Shown here one piece after another: positions 1 through 10,591 of a stretch of 64,000 nt of DNA; the first letter of the stretch is position 1, and each line of letters starts with the position of its first letter. The stretch is taken from NCBI RefSeq assembly GCF_009720625.1, contig NZ_CP046266.1, positions 1,125,501-1,189,500 on the forward strand. Direction: 5' to 3'. The position numbers and the translations under genes are program-made. Origin of the DNA: Metabacillus sediminilitoris. GTDB lineage: Bacteria > Bacillota > Bacilli > Bacillales > Bacillaceae. Under the pieces are notes generated by a model, which did no database searches, had not been told where the DNA came from, and worked only from the letters and a program-made list of their open reading frames with translations.

Positions 1-176
1 TTAATATCATTTTAGACGGACGAAATAACTAAGTAGATAGGAGGGGGAATATTACTTGGAAGCTCAAATATAAAGAATAAGTATTGTCGGAATGTATATA
101 AAAAAGGGGAATCTTTGCTTAACTTTTACAATTATAATAACAAAAAAATCATAAATATCGTTAGGTTGGGAATCTC

Positions 177-851
177 ATGTGGAGATGGCTGACAATCGTC
201 CTTGGATGTATTTTCATTCTTCAGGGTTGTGTTTCAGATAGCGAAGGAGAACAAAAAAATCAAGAAGAGGTACTAGAAATAGATTTGAATCAACAGCTTA
301 TTCAAGCTGCGGAACGTCAAGAAACAGAACTAGTAAGCAGATTGATTAAGGAAGGTGCAGATATTAATACACAGGATTCAGAAGGGCGAACTGCTGCTAT
401 GATTGCGACTTATAACAATGATGTTGAGACTGCAAAAATCCTAATTGAAGCAGGTGCAGACGTCAATATCCAGGATAACATAGAAAATAACCCCTTCTTG
501 TATGCTGGTGCAGAAGGTTATATCGAGATCCTAAAACTAACGATTGAAGCAGGTGCCGACCCAGCATTGACTAATAGGTATGGAGGGACCGCTTTAATCC
601 CTGCTTCAGAGCATGGATATGTCGATGTTATCGAAGAGCTTCTAACCAATACTGATATTGATATTAACCATGTAAATGACCTTGGTTGGACGGCTTTATT
701 GGAAGCAATTATTTTAAATGATGGAGATGAAAAACAGCAGCAAACCGTGAATTTACTGATTGATCACGGTGCAGATGTCAACATCCCTGATCAAAATAAT
801 GTGACTCCTCTACAACATGCACGTAAAAAAGGACTTAAAGACATTGAATAA
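177..851 (+). CDS. Ankyrin-repeat lipoprotein, probably C-terminally truncated
   Basis: Predicted secreted lipoprotein. The N-terminus has a short hydrophobic signal ending in the lipobox LQGC (Cys at residue 18), followed by an acidic linker and about five ankyrin repeats (residues 40-224) with the usual GADIN/GADVN turns. Ankyrin repeats bind proteins; the partner cannot be told. The start ATG has a weak upstream GGGAA. The last repeat ends at a TAA (849-851), but the same frame continues with MFLKAGAK and a second TAA at about 876. That is how ankyrin repeats normally end, so a nonsense change seems to have removed the last residues. The family call is firm, the biological role unknown. 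Confidence 0.8.
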   Translation: MWRWLTIVLGCIFILQGCVSDSEGEQKNQEEVLEIDLNQQLIQAAERQETELVSRLIKEGADINTQDSEGRTAAMIATYNNDVETAKILIEAGADVNIQDNIENNPFLYAGAEGYIEILKLTIEAGADPALTNRYGGTALIPASEHGYVDVIEELLTNTDIDINHVNDLGWTALLEAIILNDGDEKQQQTVNLLIDHGADVNIPDQNNVTPLQHARKKGLKDIE

Positions 852-968
852 ATGTTTTTAAAAGCAGGAGCAAAATAACCAGAATCAACTCAATCGTTAA
901 AAACAGAACCGTAATACTACTAGAAATTAATATAAACTGCACTACATTAAAAATGAGGAGGAAACAAA

Positions 969-1922
969 ATGAACAAAAAAGCAATAATATTATCATCTTT
1001 CTTAGGGTTAACATTAGTCATTACAGGATGTAGTACAACACAAGCCAAACAAAGTGAACAGAAGCAGGAACAAACTGTTAAAGAGACTAAAAAAGAAAAT
1101 AAGTTAACCAAAGGACAGGAATTGGCTAGTATTCTAAGTAACACAAATTGGCAAGGTACAAAGGTTTATGATAAAGATAATAATGACTTAACAAAAGAGA
1201 ACGCAAATCTTATTGGTCTTGCAAAATATGATGATGAAACATCGAGATATGAATTCTTTGATAAAACGACAAAAGAAAGCCGCGGCGATAAAGGAACTTT
1301 CTTTATTACCAATGATGGGAAAATTAGGGTATTAATTTCAGAATCAATGGGTTACCAAGCTGTTGTCGAAATAACAGAACTAAATAAAGATATGTTCACC
1401 TATAAAAGAATGGGTAAAGATGCGAATGGTAACGACGTAGAGGTATTCGTTGATCATATTCCTTATAAAGAAACAGAACTTGCCTTTACTGAACCAAATA
1501 AGACTTTGGAAACTTACACAGGTGAAGTAGTTACAAATTTTGATGGGGATAAAATTTTATCCAGCACCCTATGGCAAGGAACAGTGGCATTAGATGAAAA
1601 CGGCAATGATGTATCAAGCTATAATTCAAATTATTTAGGTCTGGCAAGATATGATGATAAAACCAATAAATATGAATTTTTTGATGCCATAACTGGTGAA
1701 AGCCGCGGTGATTACGGCTATTTCGATGTTGTATATGGAAATAAGTTAAGAGCTCATGTTTCACAAGGAATGAAGTATGGTGCAGTTCTCGAACTAACAG
1801 AACTAAATGAAAATAAATTCACTTATAAAAGAAACGGTAAAGACAAAGATGGTAATGACATAACTATTACCGTTGAACATATTCCATATAATGGTGATTT
1901 TAAACTAAAATTCACTAAGTAA
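969..1922 (+). CDS. Lipoprotein with two DUF4822-type repeats
   Basis: A 317-residue predicted lipoprotein: signal peptide with lipobox ITGC (Cys21), a charged low-complexity linker to about residue 45, then two homologous halves (about 50-165 and 190-317). Both halves carry the same succession: a NTNWQGTKVYD-like opening, a GLA(K/R)YDD segment, YEFFD, ESRGD, and an FTYKR..GKD end. I recognise this as the DUF4822 type; function unknown, location on the outer face of the membrane. The RBS GAGGAGG lies just upstream of the ATG. It sits about 120 bases after the ankyrin lipoprotein and could share its transcript. The tandem duplication is plain in the sequence. Confidence 0.8.
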   Translation: MNKKAIILSSFLGLTLVITGCSTTQAKQSEQKQEQTVKETKKENKLTKGQELASILSNTNWQGTKVYDKDNNDLTKENANLIGLAKYDDETSRYEFFDKTTKESRGDKGTFFITNDGKIRVLISESMGYQAVVEITELNKDMFTYKRMGKDANGNDVEVFVDHIPYKETELAFTEPNKTLETYTGEVVTNFDGDKILSSTLWQGTVALDENGNDVSSYNSNYLGLARYDDKTNKYEFFDAITGESRGDYGYFDVVYGNKLRAHVSQGMKYGAVLELTELNENKFTYKRNGKDKDGNDITITVEHIPYNGDFKLKFTK

Positions 1923-1952
1923 AAAACTTTAAATAGGGTTAGTCATGTAGTC

Positions 1953-1986
1953 AAACAGGGAACGGATTTCGTTCCCTGTTTAGTTT
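1953..1986 (+). terminator. Rho-independent terminator after the DUF4822 gene
   Basis: A 12-bp perfect stem (AAACAGGGAACG at 1953-1964 with its complement at 1970-1981) around a 5-base loop, followed by a short T-rich stretch. Confidence 0.75.
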
Positions 1987-2182
1987 CTCTAACTATGATG
2001 TGAAAAATTATACGGAAAAAATTTAAACGATATAACGGTCTAAAGCAACTGCTGTTTTCATAGGTTTTAGTTTCTTTTATAAGATAGCTTGAAAAATTCT
2101 TCCTACTTTATCATTTTTCCTTTTCTTCTATTTTTTATTAGCAATGACAAGTAATTTGTTTATTTTTGAGGCTTACTCCAAG

Positions 2183-2914
2183 TCAATCACTCTTTCTACT
2201 CTTTTCATACACCCTTCTTGCTAATTCCTCTAAAATAAAAATAACTGGAATTTGTGTGGTAATATTTGAAGTTTCAAAAAATTCCTCCGACACATAGTAG
2301 GATACATTTTTGTCAGAAATTTTGGCTATTGTAGACTGTCCATTGTTTGTAATACTTAGAATCTTACTGTTTTTATCTTTCAACTGATGAATGTGAGATA
2401 TGGTAAACTGATTTTCTCCCGAAACGGATAAAGCAATCGTAATGCTATTATTTAAGTTGGCGTGAATAGGCGTATACCAATCTTTTAAGTATGTAGAAAA
2501 CGTACCTAGGCTTGAAAAGTATCTAGCACCGTATTCAGCAAGAGTACCCGAACTGCCGATCCCGATAAAATATACATGATTTGCTTTAGAAATGGCATCT
2601 GCAGCATCCTCTAATTTAGAAGTGAAATTTTCATTTTGAGTGCGCTCTAAAAACTCCGCTACCACATGCTGGCCGCTTTTGATCGGGGTGTCCCTCTTTT
2701 CATCCATTGCTAGCTTCAGTTTTACCTTAAATTCTGAAAAGCCTTCACAATTTAATTTCCTGCAGAACCGCATGATTGTTGATGTGGAAACATGAGCCTC
2801 ATCAGCAAGATCCCGTATACGCATATAAATGACTTTCTCTTTATGTTGCATAACATATTTGTAAATGAGCATCTCAAGGTCATTGAATGTTGCAATTACT
2901 TCATTCGTAAACAA
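2183..2914 (-). CDS. RpiR/MurR-family transcriptional regulator
   Basis: Sugar-phosphate-responsive regulator. It has an N-terminal helix-turn-helix of the RpiR type (STSTIMRFCRKL) and a C-terminal SIS domain with the sugar-phosphate motif FIGIGSSGTLAEYGARYF. I place the start at the TTG at 2914 because AGGGAGAAAAGGA precedes it and the protein then begins a few residues before the first RpiR helix; a longer frame to 2962 has no ribosome binding site. It is divergent from the GH4 glucosidase, so it most likely controls that gene in response to a phospho-beta-glucoside or its product. Confidence 0.88.
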   Translation of the reverse strand: MFTNEVIATFNDLEMLIYKYVMQHKEKVIYMRIRDLADEAHVSTSTIMRFCRKLNCEGFSEFKVKLKLAMDEKRDTPIKSGQHVVAEFLERTQNENFTSKLEDAADAISKANHVYFIGIGSSGTLAEYGARYFSSLGTFSTYLKDWYTPIHANLNNSITIALSVSGENQFTISHIHQLKDKNSKILSITNNGQSTIAKISDKNVSYYVSEEFFETSNITTQIPVIFILEELARRVYEKSRKSD

Positions 2915-3015
2915 AATCCTTTTCTCCCTTCGTGTGAACTTTCTTTTGTTATTATACTTCAAAAGAGAAACACAGTGTTACTTTTAAGAAACAAATACCT
3001 TTAAGTGAAAAACAA

Positions 3016-3064
3016 ATCTAACGCTTTCAAAACTATGTCGAATTCCCTTTTCCTTCTCTATAAT
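3016..3064 (+). promoter_or_regulatory. Promoter of the GH4 gene with a cre-like site
   Basis: A perfect -10 hexamer TATAAT (3059-3064) lies 17 bases after a weak -35 (TGTCGA, 3036-3041). Just upstream, 3016-3029 read on the minus strand gives TGAAAGCGTTAGAT, which keeps the core of a CcpA cre site but departs from it at the right end. Glucose repression is plausible; the cre call is tentative. Confidence 0.5.
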
Positions 3065-3103
3065 AGGCTGTGTAAATAAGTTATTTTTTAGGAGGAATGA
3101 TCC

Positions 3104-4432
3104 ATGAATAAGGGAATTAAGATCGCAACGATTGGCGGAGGTTCAAGTTATACTCCTGAATTAGTAGAAGGTTTTATTAAAAGATATGATGAACTGCCTG
3201 TAAGGGAATTATGGTTAGTTGATATAGAAGCAGGGAAGGAAAAGTTAGAGATCGTAGGGAACCTTGCAAAAAGAATGATTGAAAAGGCAGGACTTCCAAT
3301 CGAGGTTCATCTAACCTTAGATAGGAAAGAGGCATTGAAGGATGCAGATTTTGTAACGACACAATTTCGCGTAGGTTTACTGGATGCTCGTGCTAAAGAT
3401 GAAAGAATTCCTTTAAGTCATGGGGTATTAGGTCAAGAGACAAATGGACCAGGTGGACTTTTTAAGGGACTGCGTACGATACCAGTCATTTTGGATATTG
3501 TAAAAGATATGAAAGAACTATGTCCAGACGCTTGGTTGATTAACTTTACAAATCCAGCAGGTATGGTGACTGAAGCTGTTCTTCGCTATACGGACCACAA
3601 GAAAATTGTTGGTTTATGTAATGTTCCGATTGGAATTGAGATGGGAGTAGCAAAACTATTAGATGTTGACCATTCTCGTATTCGAATTGATTTCGCTGGT
3701 TTAAATCATATGGTATATGGATTAGATGTGTATCTGGACGGTGTAAGTGTTAAAGAGAGAGTAATAGAACTGTTATCTAATCCAGAGAACAGCAGCTTTG
3801 TTAAAAACATAGAAGGGCAAGGGTGGGAGGCGGAATTTATTCGCGCATTAAATGTCCTAACTTGTCCATATCACCTCTACTATTATAAGAGTGATGAAAT
3901 GCTAGAAAAAGAGATGAAAAACTTTAAAGAAGGCAAAACAAGAGCAGAAGTCGTAAAAAAATTAGAAGAAGAATTATTTGAGTTGTACAAAGACTCTAAT
4001 TTATCAATTAAACCACCTCAGTTAGAGGAACGTGGGGGAGCGTATTACAGTGATGCTGCCGTTCGATTAATTTCTTCTATTTATAACGATAAACGGGATA
4101 TTCAGCCTGTTAACACAATTAATAATGGTGCAATCGCTAGCATCCCTTATGGTTCAGCTGTGGAAGTAAGTTGTGTCATCACGAAAGAAGGACCAAAACC
4201 AATCATAAATGGAGATTTACCAGTTGCTGTAAGAGGTCTAGTGCAACAAATTAAATCATTTGAACGTGTAGCTGCGGAGGCAGCTGTTACTGGTAACTAC
4301 GATACAGCTTTACTGGCTATGACAATAAATCCGCTTGTTCCATCTGATAAAGTAGGTAAAGTGATTTTAGATGAAATGCTAGAAGCACATAAGGAGCATT
4401 TACCACAGTTTTTCCAGACAACAGAAGTGTAA
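3104..4432 (+). CDS. licH: 6-phospho-beta-glucosidase, glycoside hydrolase family 4
   Basis: Cytoplasmic NAD- and metal-dependent hydrolase that releases glucose 6-phosphate from phosphorylated beta-glucosides such as cellobiose 6-phosphate. The dinucleotide motif GGGSSYTP is at residues 11-18. The metal-site Cys and His expected in GH4 are Cys172 (in GLCNVPIG) and His202 (in GLNHM). The length of 442 residues is normal. RBS AGGAGG precedes the ATG. Unlike many lic/cel loci there is no PTS permease beside it, so the phosphorylated substrate must come from a transporter encoded elsewhere. The RpiR gene upstream is the likely regulator. The symbol is by family resemblance; a related GH4 specificity is possible. 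Confidence 0.88.
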   Translation: MNKGIKIATIGGGSSYTPELVEGFIKRYDELPVRELWLVDIEAGKEKLEIVGNLAKRMIEKAGLPIEVHLTLDRKEALKDADFVTTQFRVGLLDARAKDERIPLSHGVLGQETNGPGGLFKGLRTIPVILDIVKDMKELCPDAWLINFTNPAGMVTEAVLRYTDHKKIVGLCNVPIGIEMGVAKLLDVDHSRIRIDFAGLNHMVYGLDVYLDGVSVKERVIELLSNPENSSFVKNIEGQGWEAEFIRALNVLTCPYHLYYYKSDEMLEKEMKNFKEGKTRAEVVKKLEEELFELYKDSNLSIKPPQLEERGGAYYSDAAVRLISSIYNDKRDIQPVNTINNGAIASIPYGSAVEVSCVITKEGPKPIINGDLPVAVRGLVQQIKSFERVAAEAAVTGNYDTALLAMTINPLVPSDKVGKVILDEMLEAHKEHLPQFFQTTEV

Positions 4433-4449
4433 GAATAAAGTGCAAAATT

Positions 4450-4488
4450 AACAAAGGGAAAGGTGAATTTTTCATCTTTCCCTTTGTT
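4450..4488. terminator. Bidirectional terminator between convergent genes
   Basis: An 18-bp stem with one G-T pair (AACAAAGGGAAAGGTGAA and its complement) around a 3-base loop. It separates the GH4 gene from the convergent LysR gene and has A/T-rich flanks on both sides, so it can serve both. Confidence 0.8.
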
Positions 4489-4518
4489 AAATAGTAGTTT
4501 TTTATCAGAACCAATCAT

Positions 4519-5403
4519 TCATTTCTCTTTCCAATCGAAATTTTCGATAAAATTGACGAAGGCCTTAACGACATTCCATTCTAGAGATTCCTCATGGTAA
4601 TACATCCACGTTCTTCGCAGTATAGGATCTCCATTTTGATCAGTTAAATCTATTTTATATAAATCATCTATTCCTGCAAGTACCCTGCTGGACAAGATCC
4701 CATATCCTAAGCCATTGATAACCATTTCCTTACAGGTATCAACTTGGTCGACTGCTATACTAATAAAGGGTTCTTCCGCATAGTTTTCAGCCCACCAATG
4801 ATCTTCTATTGATTTTAATAAGTAATCCCCTCTATATTCGATTTTTGGAAGATGGGGGAGTTCTGTCATATCTATTTCTTCCTTTGATGTAATACATATT
4901 GTTTCTTCAAATAATAGGTGTTTCAATAATCCTCTCCAACCATAGTCTCCTCGAATAAAGCTGATATGAACATCTTTATTGTGTATCAGTTGAGTGACGT
5001 CTCTGCTCCATCCTGTAATCACTTTAAATTCAACATGGGGATATTGCATTTTAAATAATTTCAAAATATAAGGAAGTTCATAATTGGCAAAAAAGTTTGA
5101 TACGCCCAATTTTAATGTCCCTACAACTTCATTACTAGAAATATTACTCATATTGCGAACATTTTCTTTGACTTTTTGATAATGAGAAAGGGCCTCCTCA
5201 GCACAATGGACAAGATATTCTCCTTGAGGAGTAAAATGAACTCCTCTGCTTTCACGGGTTACGATTTTAATACCCAGTTCTTCCTGCATATGCTTTAAAC
5301 GGTTTGTTAATGCGGGTTGAGTAATAAATAAAAGCCTGGCTGCTTTTGTTATATTTTTTTGGCTATAAAGAACCTTCAATATTTCCCAATCACGATAATC
5401 CAT
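4519..5403 (-). CDS. LysR-family transcriptional regulator
   Basis: A 294-residue LysR regulator. The N-terminal winged helix-turn-helix contains NITKAARLLFITQPALTNRLK (about residues 17-37), followed by an effector-binding domain from about residue 90. The ATG is preceded by GGGGAAT. It is divergent from odhA-odhB, and LysR proteins usually control the adjacent divergent unit, so it may tune 2-oxoglutarate dehydrogenase. The inducer cannot be read from the sequence. The intergenic region holds TAAG/CTTA half-sites (5498-5514). Confidence 0.85.
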   Translation of the reverse strand: MDYRDWEILKVLYSQKNITKAARLLFITQPALTNRLKHMQEELGIKIVTRESRGVHFTPQGEYLVHCAEEALSHYQKVKENVRNMSNISSNEVVGTLKLGVSNFFANYELPYILKLFKMQYPHVEFKVITGWSRDVTQLIHNKDVHISFIRGDYGWRGLLKHLLFEETICITSKEEIDMTELPHLPKIEYRGDYLLKSIEDHWWAENYAEEPFISIAVDQVDTCKEMVINGLGYGILSSRVLAGIDDLYKIDLTDQNGDPILRRTWMYYHEESLEWNVVKAFVNFIENFDWKEK

Positions 5404-5491
5404 TATTCCCCAAATCCTTGCGATATATATTTTTTTTATATTTATATATAATTTTTCACTATTTTATTTATTTCAATTATTACATTATCCT

Positions 5492-5515
5492 TATCCGTAA
5501 GCAATTAATACTTAT
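5492..5515. promoter_or_regulatory. Possible LysR operator upstream of odhA
   Basis: TTATCCGTAAG followed by a spaced CTTAT forms TAAG-N9-CTTA, resembling the ATAAG/CTTAT half-sites used by some Bacillus LysR proteins of TCA-cycle control such as CcpC. The site is weak and AT-rich. Confidence 0.3.
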
Positions 5516-5573
5516 TTATCTAATCATGCAATACAAAATATTAAGAAGTAACGAAACAATGGGGGTATTGTAA

Positions 5574-8462
5574 TTGACAATACAGAAAAATCAACAAAAT
5601 CCTTGGAGAAATTTTCATGGTCCAAACCTTGGCTATGTAATGGAACAATATGAGTTGTATGTAAATGATGCTGACACCGTTAATCCAGAATTAAAGGAGC
5701 TTTTTGTAAGTTGGGGTCCTCCTATATTCGTTGAAGAAAATCAATTTCAACATAGTGTAGAAAGTTCAAGTCCTGTTCCTAACGATCTGGCAGGTACGAA
5801 AAAAATCATAAAAACAGTAAAACTACTTGATGACATTCGTTCATATGGACATTTAGCCGCGCGAATTAACCCGTTAGAAAATAATGAAAATGATGACCCT
5901 ATACTATCTCCTGAACAATATGGCTTAAGTGAAGATGATTTGAAAGCGATTCCAGTTGAGTTGGTATGGACAGATGTTCCAAAGGGGATTCACAACGCAC
6001 TTGATGCAGTGAACAAATTAAAGAATGTCTACACGGGCTCTTTGGCCTACGAGTTCGGTCATGTACACAATATGGAAGAAAGAACTTGGTTAACTACGAT
6101 GGTGGAAAACGGTTCTTTAATACGTGAACGATCAAAGGAAGAACGTAAAAGCCTATTAAAGAGGCTGGCAGATGTTGAAGGATTTGAACAGTTTTTACAC
6201 AAAACGTTTGTCGGTCAAAAACGATTCTCTATAGAAGGAGTCGACATGCTAGTACCGATGCTCGAGAATGCGGTTCGTGAAGGTGCAGCGGATGGCGTAC
6301 GCAATGTCATGATTGGAATGGCTCACCGTGGTCGTTTAAGTGTCCTAGCTCATGTATTAGAAAAACCTTATCATAAGATTTTCTCTGAATTTCAGCACTC
6401 CTCCGCAAAACCACAAGGGCCATCAGGAGATTTGCTCGATATTAGTGAGGGATGGACCGGAGATGTGAAATATCATTTAGGAAGAGATCGATTCATGAAA
6501 GGTTCCGGTGCTGTTCGTACCCGTATTACGTTAGCGAATAACCCTAGCCATCTTGAATTTGTTGATCCGGTTGTAGAGGGATTTGCTAGAGCCGCTCAAG
6601 AAGAACGCCATCACACCGGCTACCCTAGACAGGATACTTCAAAAGCGTTTGCAATTTTAGTCCATGGAGACGCGGCGTTTCCTGGTCAGGGAATTGTAGC
6701 AGAAACCTTGAATTTAGGGGGATTAAGAGGATATCGAACAGGTGGAACTATCCATATTATCGCCAACAACATGGTAGGTTTTACGACAGACAGTCATGAT
6801 TCCCGTTTCACAAGATATGCGAGTGACCTTGCGAAAGGATACGAAATTCCAGTTGTACATGTGAATGCCGATGATCCAGAAGCATGTCTAGAAGCCATCT
6901 ATCTTGCCTATCAATACCGGGTACGCTTCAAAAAAGACTTTTTGATTGATTTAGTTGGATATCGGCGATTTGGCCATAATGAAATGGATGATCCGGCGGT
7001 CACCCAGCCGCAGGTGTACAAAAAAGTAACAAAACATCCAACCGTAAGAGAATTATATGCTGATCAATTAAAAGCAAATGGCACTCTCAATCAAGAAGAA
7101 ATACAACAAATCTATAGCAGTGTGCAAGATACTTTGCAAGCCGAGTATGAAAAAGCGTCTGAGAAGAAGCAAGAGGAACCTCTCGCAGAGGTAATGGTAC
7201 CAGGAGTTATTGCCAAAGGAATTCCAAGTATTGCGACGAAGGTTCACATTGATACCCTTCGTGAATTAAATAAGGATTTACTGAAATGGCCAGACGGTTT
7301 TTATGTATATCCAAAATTAAAGCGAATTTTGGAACGTCGTGAAAATGCCTTGGAACAGAACGGAAAGGTAGAATGGGCGTTAGCGGAAGCTTTGGCATTC
7401 GCAGCGATGCTAAAAGAAGGCACGCCGATTCGTCTAACTGGTCAGGATTCGGAGCGTGGAACGTTTGCACAGCGTCACATCGTACTGCATGACTCCAGCA
7501 CAAACGAAACCTTTTCACCTTTGCACCGTATCCCACAAGCACGGGCTTCGTTTGCAGTTCACAACAGCCCTCTTTCTGAAGCGGGAGTGATTGGTTTTGA
7601 ATATGGCTATAATGTGTTTGCACCTGAAACACTTGTGATTTGGGAAGGGCAATACGGTGACTTTGCCAACACCGCCCAACCGTACTTTGATCAATTCATT
7701 TCCGCAGGAAGAGCGAAATGGGGGCAAAAATCAGGTCTCGTCCTCTTATTGCCTCATGGTTATGAAGGGCAAGGACCGGAACATTCGAGTGCTCGTAAGG
7801 AACGGTTTTTACAATTGGCAGCTGAAAATAACTGGACAATTGCGAACGTGACAAGTTCAGCGCAATATTTTCATATTTTACGTCGTCAGGCCGCTATTTT
7901 AGGATCCGAGTTTGTTCGACCATTAGTCATTATGACGCCGAAAAGTTTGCTGCGACATCCACTGACTGCTTCTGTTGGTACAGAGCTTAGTGAAGGTCAT
8001 TTTCAAATGGTAGTGGAACAGCCGCAGCTAGGTACTAAGGTGAACAAAGTGAAGCGTCTAGTATTAACAACAGGTAAAATGGCAATTGATTTGGCTGCCC
8101 ACATTGAAGCAACGAAAGAAGCTAGAAGCCTGGATGAGATACACATTATACGTATCGAACAATTGTATCCATTTCCGAAAGATGAAGTGAAAGCAATACT
8201 GCAGCGATATCCACACTTAGAAGAAATGGTCTGGGTGCAGGAAGAACCAAAGAATATGGGATCATGGCATTATATCGCCCCTATCCTATTTGAGCTCGCT
8301 TCTGGAAGCTTAAAAGTAGGGTACATTGGACGTCCGGATCGTTCCAGTCCTGCAGGTGGTGACCCGCTAGTTCATAAGAAAGAACAAGAACGCATTGTCC
8401 ATCAAACATTGAAAATTGATAGTTTAGTAGATACAGATAAACAAGGAGTATGGTTGCTATAA
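5574..8462 (+). CDS. odhA: 2-oxoglutarate dehydrogenase E1 component
   Basis: Thiamine-diphosphate E1 subunit that decarboxylates 2-oxoglutarate and transfers the succinyl group to the lipoyl arm of OdhB in the TCA cycle. The 962-residue length fits Bacillus OdhA. It shows the substrate-binding [14 protein letters not shown], the ThDP-site [10 protein letters not shown] and NNMVGFTT, a C-terminal transketolase-like half with [15 protein letters not shown], and a final [10 protein letters not shown] segment. The start is TTG at 5574 with GGGGG eight bases upstream. odhB follows 78 bases later without a terminator, so the two form an operon. The divergent LysR gene may regulate it. Confidence 0.97.
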   Translation: MTIQKNQQNPWRNFHGPNLGYVMEQYELYVNDADTVNPELKELFVSWGPPIFVEENQFQHSVESSSPVPNDLAGTKKIIKTVKLLDDIRSYGHLAARINPLENNENDDPILSPEQYGLSEDDLKAIPVELVWTDVPKGIHNALDAVNKLKNVYTGSLAYEFGHVHNMEERTWLTTMVENGSLIRERSKEERKSLLKRLADVEGFEQFLHKTFVGQKRFSIEGVDMLVPMLENAVREGAADGVRNVMIGMAHRGRLSVLAHVLEKPYHKIFSEFQHSSAKPQGPSGDLLDISEGWTGDVKYHLGRDRFMKGSGAVRTRITLANNPSHLEFVDPVVEGFARAAQEERHHTGYPRQDTSKAFAILVHGDAAFPGQGIVAETLNLGGLRGYRTGGTIHIIANNMVGFTTDSHDSRFTRYASDLAKGYEIPVVHVNADDPEACLEAIYLAYQYRVRFKKDFLIDLVGYRRFGHNEMDDPAVTQPQVYKKVTKHPTVRELYADQLKANGTLNQEEIQQIYSSVQDTLQAEYEKASEKKQEEPLAEVMVPGVIAKGIPSIATKVHIDTLRELNKDLLKWPDGFYVYPKLKRILERRENALEQNGKVEWALAEALAFAAMLKEGTPIRLTGQDSERGTFAQRHIVLHDSSTNETFSPLHRIPQARASFAVHNSPLSEAGVIGFEYGYNVFAPETLVIWEGQYGDFANTAQPYFDQFISAGRAKWGQKSGLVLLLPHGYEGQGPEHSSARKERFLQLAAENNWTIANVTSSAQYFHILRRQAAILGSEFVRPLVIMTPKSLLRHPLTASVGTELSEGHFQMVVEQPQLGTKVNKVKRLVLTTGKMAIDLAAHIEATKEARSLDEIHIIRIEQLYPFPKDEVKAILQRYPHLEEMVWVQEEPKNMGSWHYIAPILFELASGSLKVGYIGRPDRSSPAGGDPLVHKKEQERIVHQTLKIDSLVDTDKQGVWLL

Positions 8463-8540
8463 ACTAACATTCATAAGCACAAACTGATTAGCACATTTAT
8501 TAAATTAATGAAGAGATAAAGGCACGGGAGGAGAAGTAAC

Positions 8541-9788
8541 ATGATTGAAATCAAAGTACCAGATCTAGCAGAATCCATTACAGAGGGAACCATTTTAGAA
8601 TGGCTCGTTACGATTGGTGATAAAGTGACCAAAGGTGAAAGTGTAGTAGAATTGGAAACAGACAAAGTCAATTTAGAAGTAAACACAGAATACTCAGGTG
8701 TCGTAACAAAAGTACTAAAAGAGCCTGGAGATACAGTAGAAGTAGGAGATGTAATCGCCATTTTAGAAGACAATGTTGCTGAAGGTGAAGTACAAGCTGT
8801 TCCAGCAGCTCCGGAAAAATCGGAAAAAGAAGCGGTGCAGCATGCGAGTACCCCGCCAGCACCAGAAATTCCAAAAGCAGCCCAACCGATTGCTTCACCG
8901 TCAGCAAGAAAATTAGCAAGAGAACTAGGAATTGATTTACGTCAAGTAGTCAGCAGTGATCCACTTGGCAGAATTAGACCGCACGATGTGAAAGCACACA
9001 CGCAGATACCTGTTACAAAAGAAGAGCCACAATCGGAAAAGACAAGTTCCAAGCCATCCGCTAAACAGGTAGATCACGAGAACGACAAACCGATGGAACG
9101 CATAAAAATGTCCCGCCGTCGTCAAACCATTGCCAAACGTCTCGTTGAAGTCCAGCATACTGCTGCGATGTTAACGACATTTAACGAAGTCGATATGACG
9201 GCTATTATGGATCTGCGCAAAAAACGTAAAGATGCCTTTTTTGAAAAACATGATGTTCGTCTAGGATTCATGTCGTTCTTTACGAAAGCCGTTGTAGCAG
9301 CTTTAAAGAAATACCCGCTTTTGAATGCCGAAATTCAAGGGGATGAGCTTGTCATCAAGAAATTTTATGATATTGGAATCGCAGTAGCAGCTCCAGAGGG
9401 ATTGGTTGTACCGGTTGTGCGTGATGCAAATCAAAAAAGTTTCGCTGAAATTGAAAGAGATATTAGCGATCTCGGCAAAAAAGCACGAGACAATGCCCTG
9501 TCATTAAAAGATTTACAAGGTGGTACATTTACCATTACAAATGGCGGCGTATTTGGATCTTTAATGTCAACGCCGATTTTAAACGCTCCGCAGGTAGGTA
9601 TTCTCGGTATGCATAAAATTCAAACAAGACCGATCGCTATCGATAATGATCGAATAGAAAACCGTCCAATGATGTATATTGCTCTTTCTTATGATCATCG
9701 CATTGTCGATGGCAAAGAAGCTGTTAGCTTCCTAGCTATGATAAAAGAGCTGTTGGAGGATCCAGAATCTTTATTAATAGAAGGATAA
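8541..9788 (+). CDS. odhB: Dihydrolipoyl succinyltransferase (E2 of 2-oxoglutarate dehydrogenase)
   Basis: E2 core of the 2-oxoglutarate dehydrogenase complex. The domains are in the standard order: lipoyl domain (residues 1-75, lipoylated Lys42 in ETDKVNLEV), a Pro/Ala-rich linker, the E3-binding peripheral domain (about 118-153, [11 protein letters not shown]), and a catalytic acyltransferase domain ending with HRIVDG (His386, Asp390). At 415 residues it is full length. The start ATG has GGAGGAG upstream. It is cotranscribed with odhA. The E3 subunit is not in the window. Confidence 0.97.
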   Translation: MIEIKVPDLAESITEGTILEWLVTIGDKVTKGESVVELETDKVNLEVNTEYSGVVTKVLKEPGDTVEVGDVIAILEDNVAEGEVQAVPAAPEKSEKEAVQHASTPPAPEIPKAAQPIASPSARKLARELGIDLRQVVSSDPLGRIRPHDVKAHTQIPVTKEEPQSEKTSSKPSAKQVDHENDKPMERIKMSRRRQTIAKRLVEVQHTAAMLTTFNEVDMTAIMDLRKKRKDAFFEKHDVRLGFMSFFTKAVVAALKKYPLLNAEIQGDELVIKKFYDIGIAVAAPEGLVVPVVRDANQKSFAEIERDISDLGKKARDNALSLKDLQGGTFTITNGGVFGSLMSTPILNAPQVGILGMHKIQTRPIAIDNDRIENRPMMYIALSYDHRIVDGKEAVSFLAMIKELLEDPESLLIEG

Positions 9789-9812
9789 AATTTAAATAAA
9801 ATGATTTATTGA

Positions 9813-9866
9813 TTTAGCTTCTCTGTAAGGAGCGCTTGATCTAATAGAGAAGCTAAATTAAGTTTT
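9813..9866 (+). terminator. Hairpin after odhB
   Basis: A 12-bp perfect stem (TTTAGCTTCTCT 9813-9824 with AGAGAAGCTAAA 9846-9857) with a 21-base loop and a short imperfect T-run. It probably ends the odhAB transcript. Confidence 0.55.
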
Positions 9867-9940
9867 CGAAGCAATCCAGGTCATGAATGGGGTAAACAAC
9901 GTAGCGTCAATAGATTGATATGTTTTAAGGGGATGTATGT

Positions 9941-10477
9941 ATGGAAGCAAAATATTGCAAAGAGTCACGAGTGATACGAACAAGTCGTGTATTCCCAAAT
10001 GATGTAAATAATCACAATACATTATTTGGCGGAAAATTAATGAGTGATGTGGACCAAATCGCTTCCATTTCCGCAGCACGTCATAGCCGGAGAGAATGTG
10101 TAACGGCTTCAACAGATTCAGTTGATTTTTTACATCCTGTTCAGCCGAAAGATTCAGTCTGTTTCGAATCATATGTAACTTGGACAGGAACATCATCGAT
10201 GGAAGTTTTTGTGAAAATTATCGCAGAGGACTTAAAAAGCGGTAAACGTAAAATGGCAGCGACTGCCCTCTTAACTTTTGTTGCTCTTGATGAACAGAAA
10301 AGGCCAACACGCGTTCCACAGGTGATTCCCGAATCAGAGGAAGAAAAAAAGTTACATGAAACTGCACCAGAGAGAGCAAGAATCCGTAAAGAAAGAAAAC
10401 AAAAAAGTAAAGAATTAGCTGCATTTTTAACAACAAATCAGCCATGGGACCTACAATCTTGTAATGGTTTTGTCTAA
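9941..10477 (+). CDS. Acyl-CoA thioesterase, hotdog fold
   Basis: A 178-residue single-hotdog acyl-CoA hydrolase of the YkhA/YciA type. Visible family features are the N-terminal VFPNDVNNHNTLFGGKLMSDVDQIA (substrate helix and catalytic Asp) and VDFLHPVQPKDSV. These enzymes are cytoplasmic and trim acyl-CoA pools. It sits alone downstream of odhAB. The last 40 residues are charged and Lys/Arg rich, usual in Bacillus members. Confidence 0.88.
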   Translation: MEAKYCKESRVIRTSRVFPNDVNNHNTLFGGKLMSDVDQIASISAARHSRRECVTASTDSVDFLHPVQPKDSVCFESYVTWTGTSSMEVFVKIIAEDLKSGKRKMAATALLTFVALDEQKRPTRVPQVIPESEEEKKLHETAPERARIRKERKQKSKELAAFLTTNQPWDLQSCNGFV

Positions 10478-10591
10478 GGTGCCGGAAGTTAAACGTAGGA
10501 TGATAATTCGAGTACATGCGATACGTTTAGAATAAATTACTTATCTATCTTTATGAAAATGATGAAACGATATCTTTAGGAGGAATTCATA

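Noticed and set aside
5346..5573. 75-codon frame ending right before odhA
   Set aside because: It overlaps the start of the LysR gene and the AT-rich control region, with no RBS and an unnatural composition.
7207..7727. Long minus-strand frames inside odhA
   Set aside because: Antisense shadows of a strongly conserved coding region.
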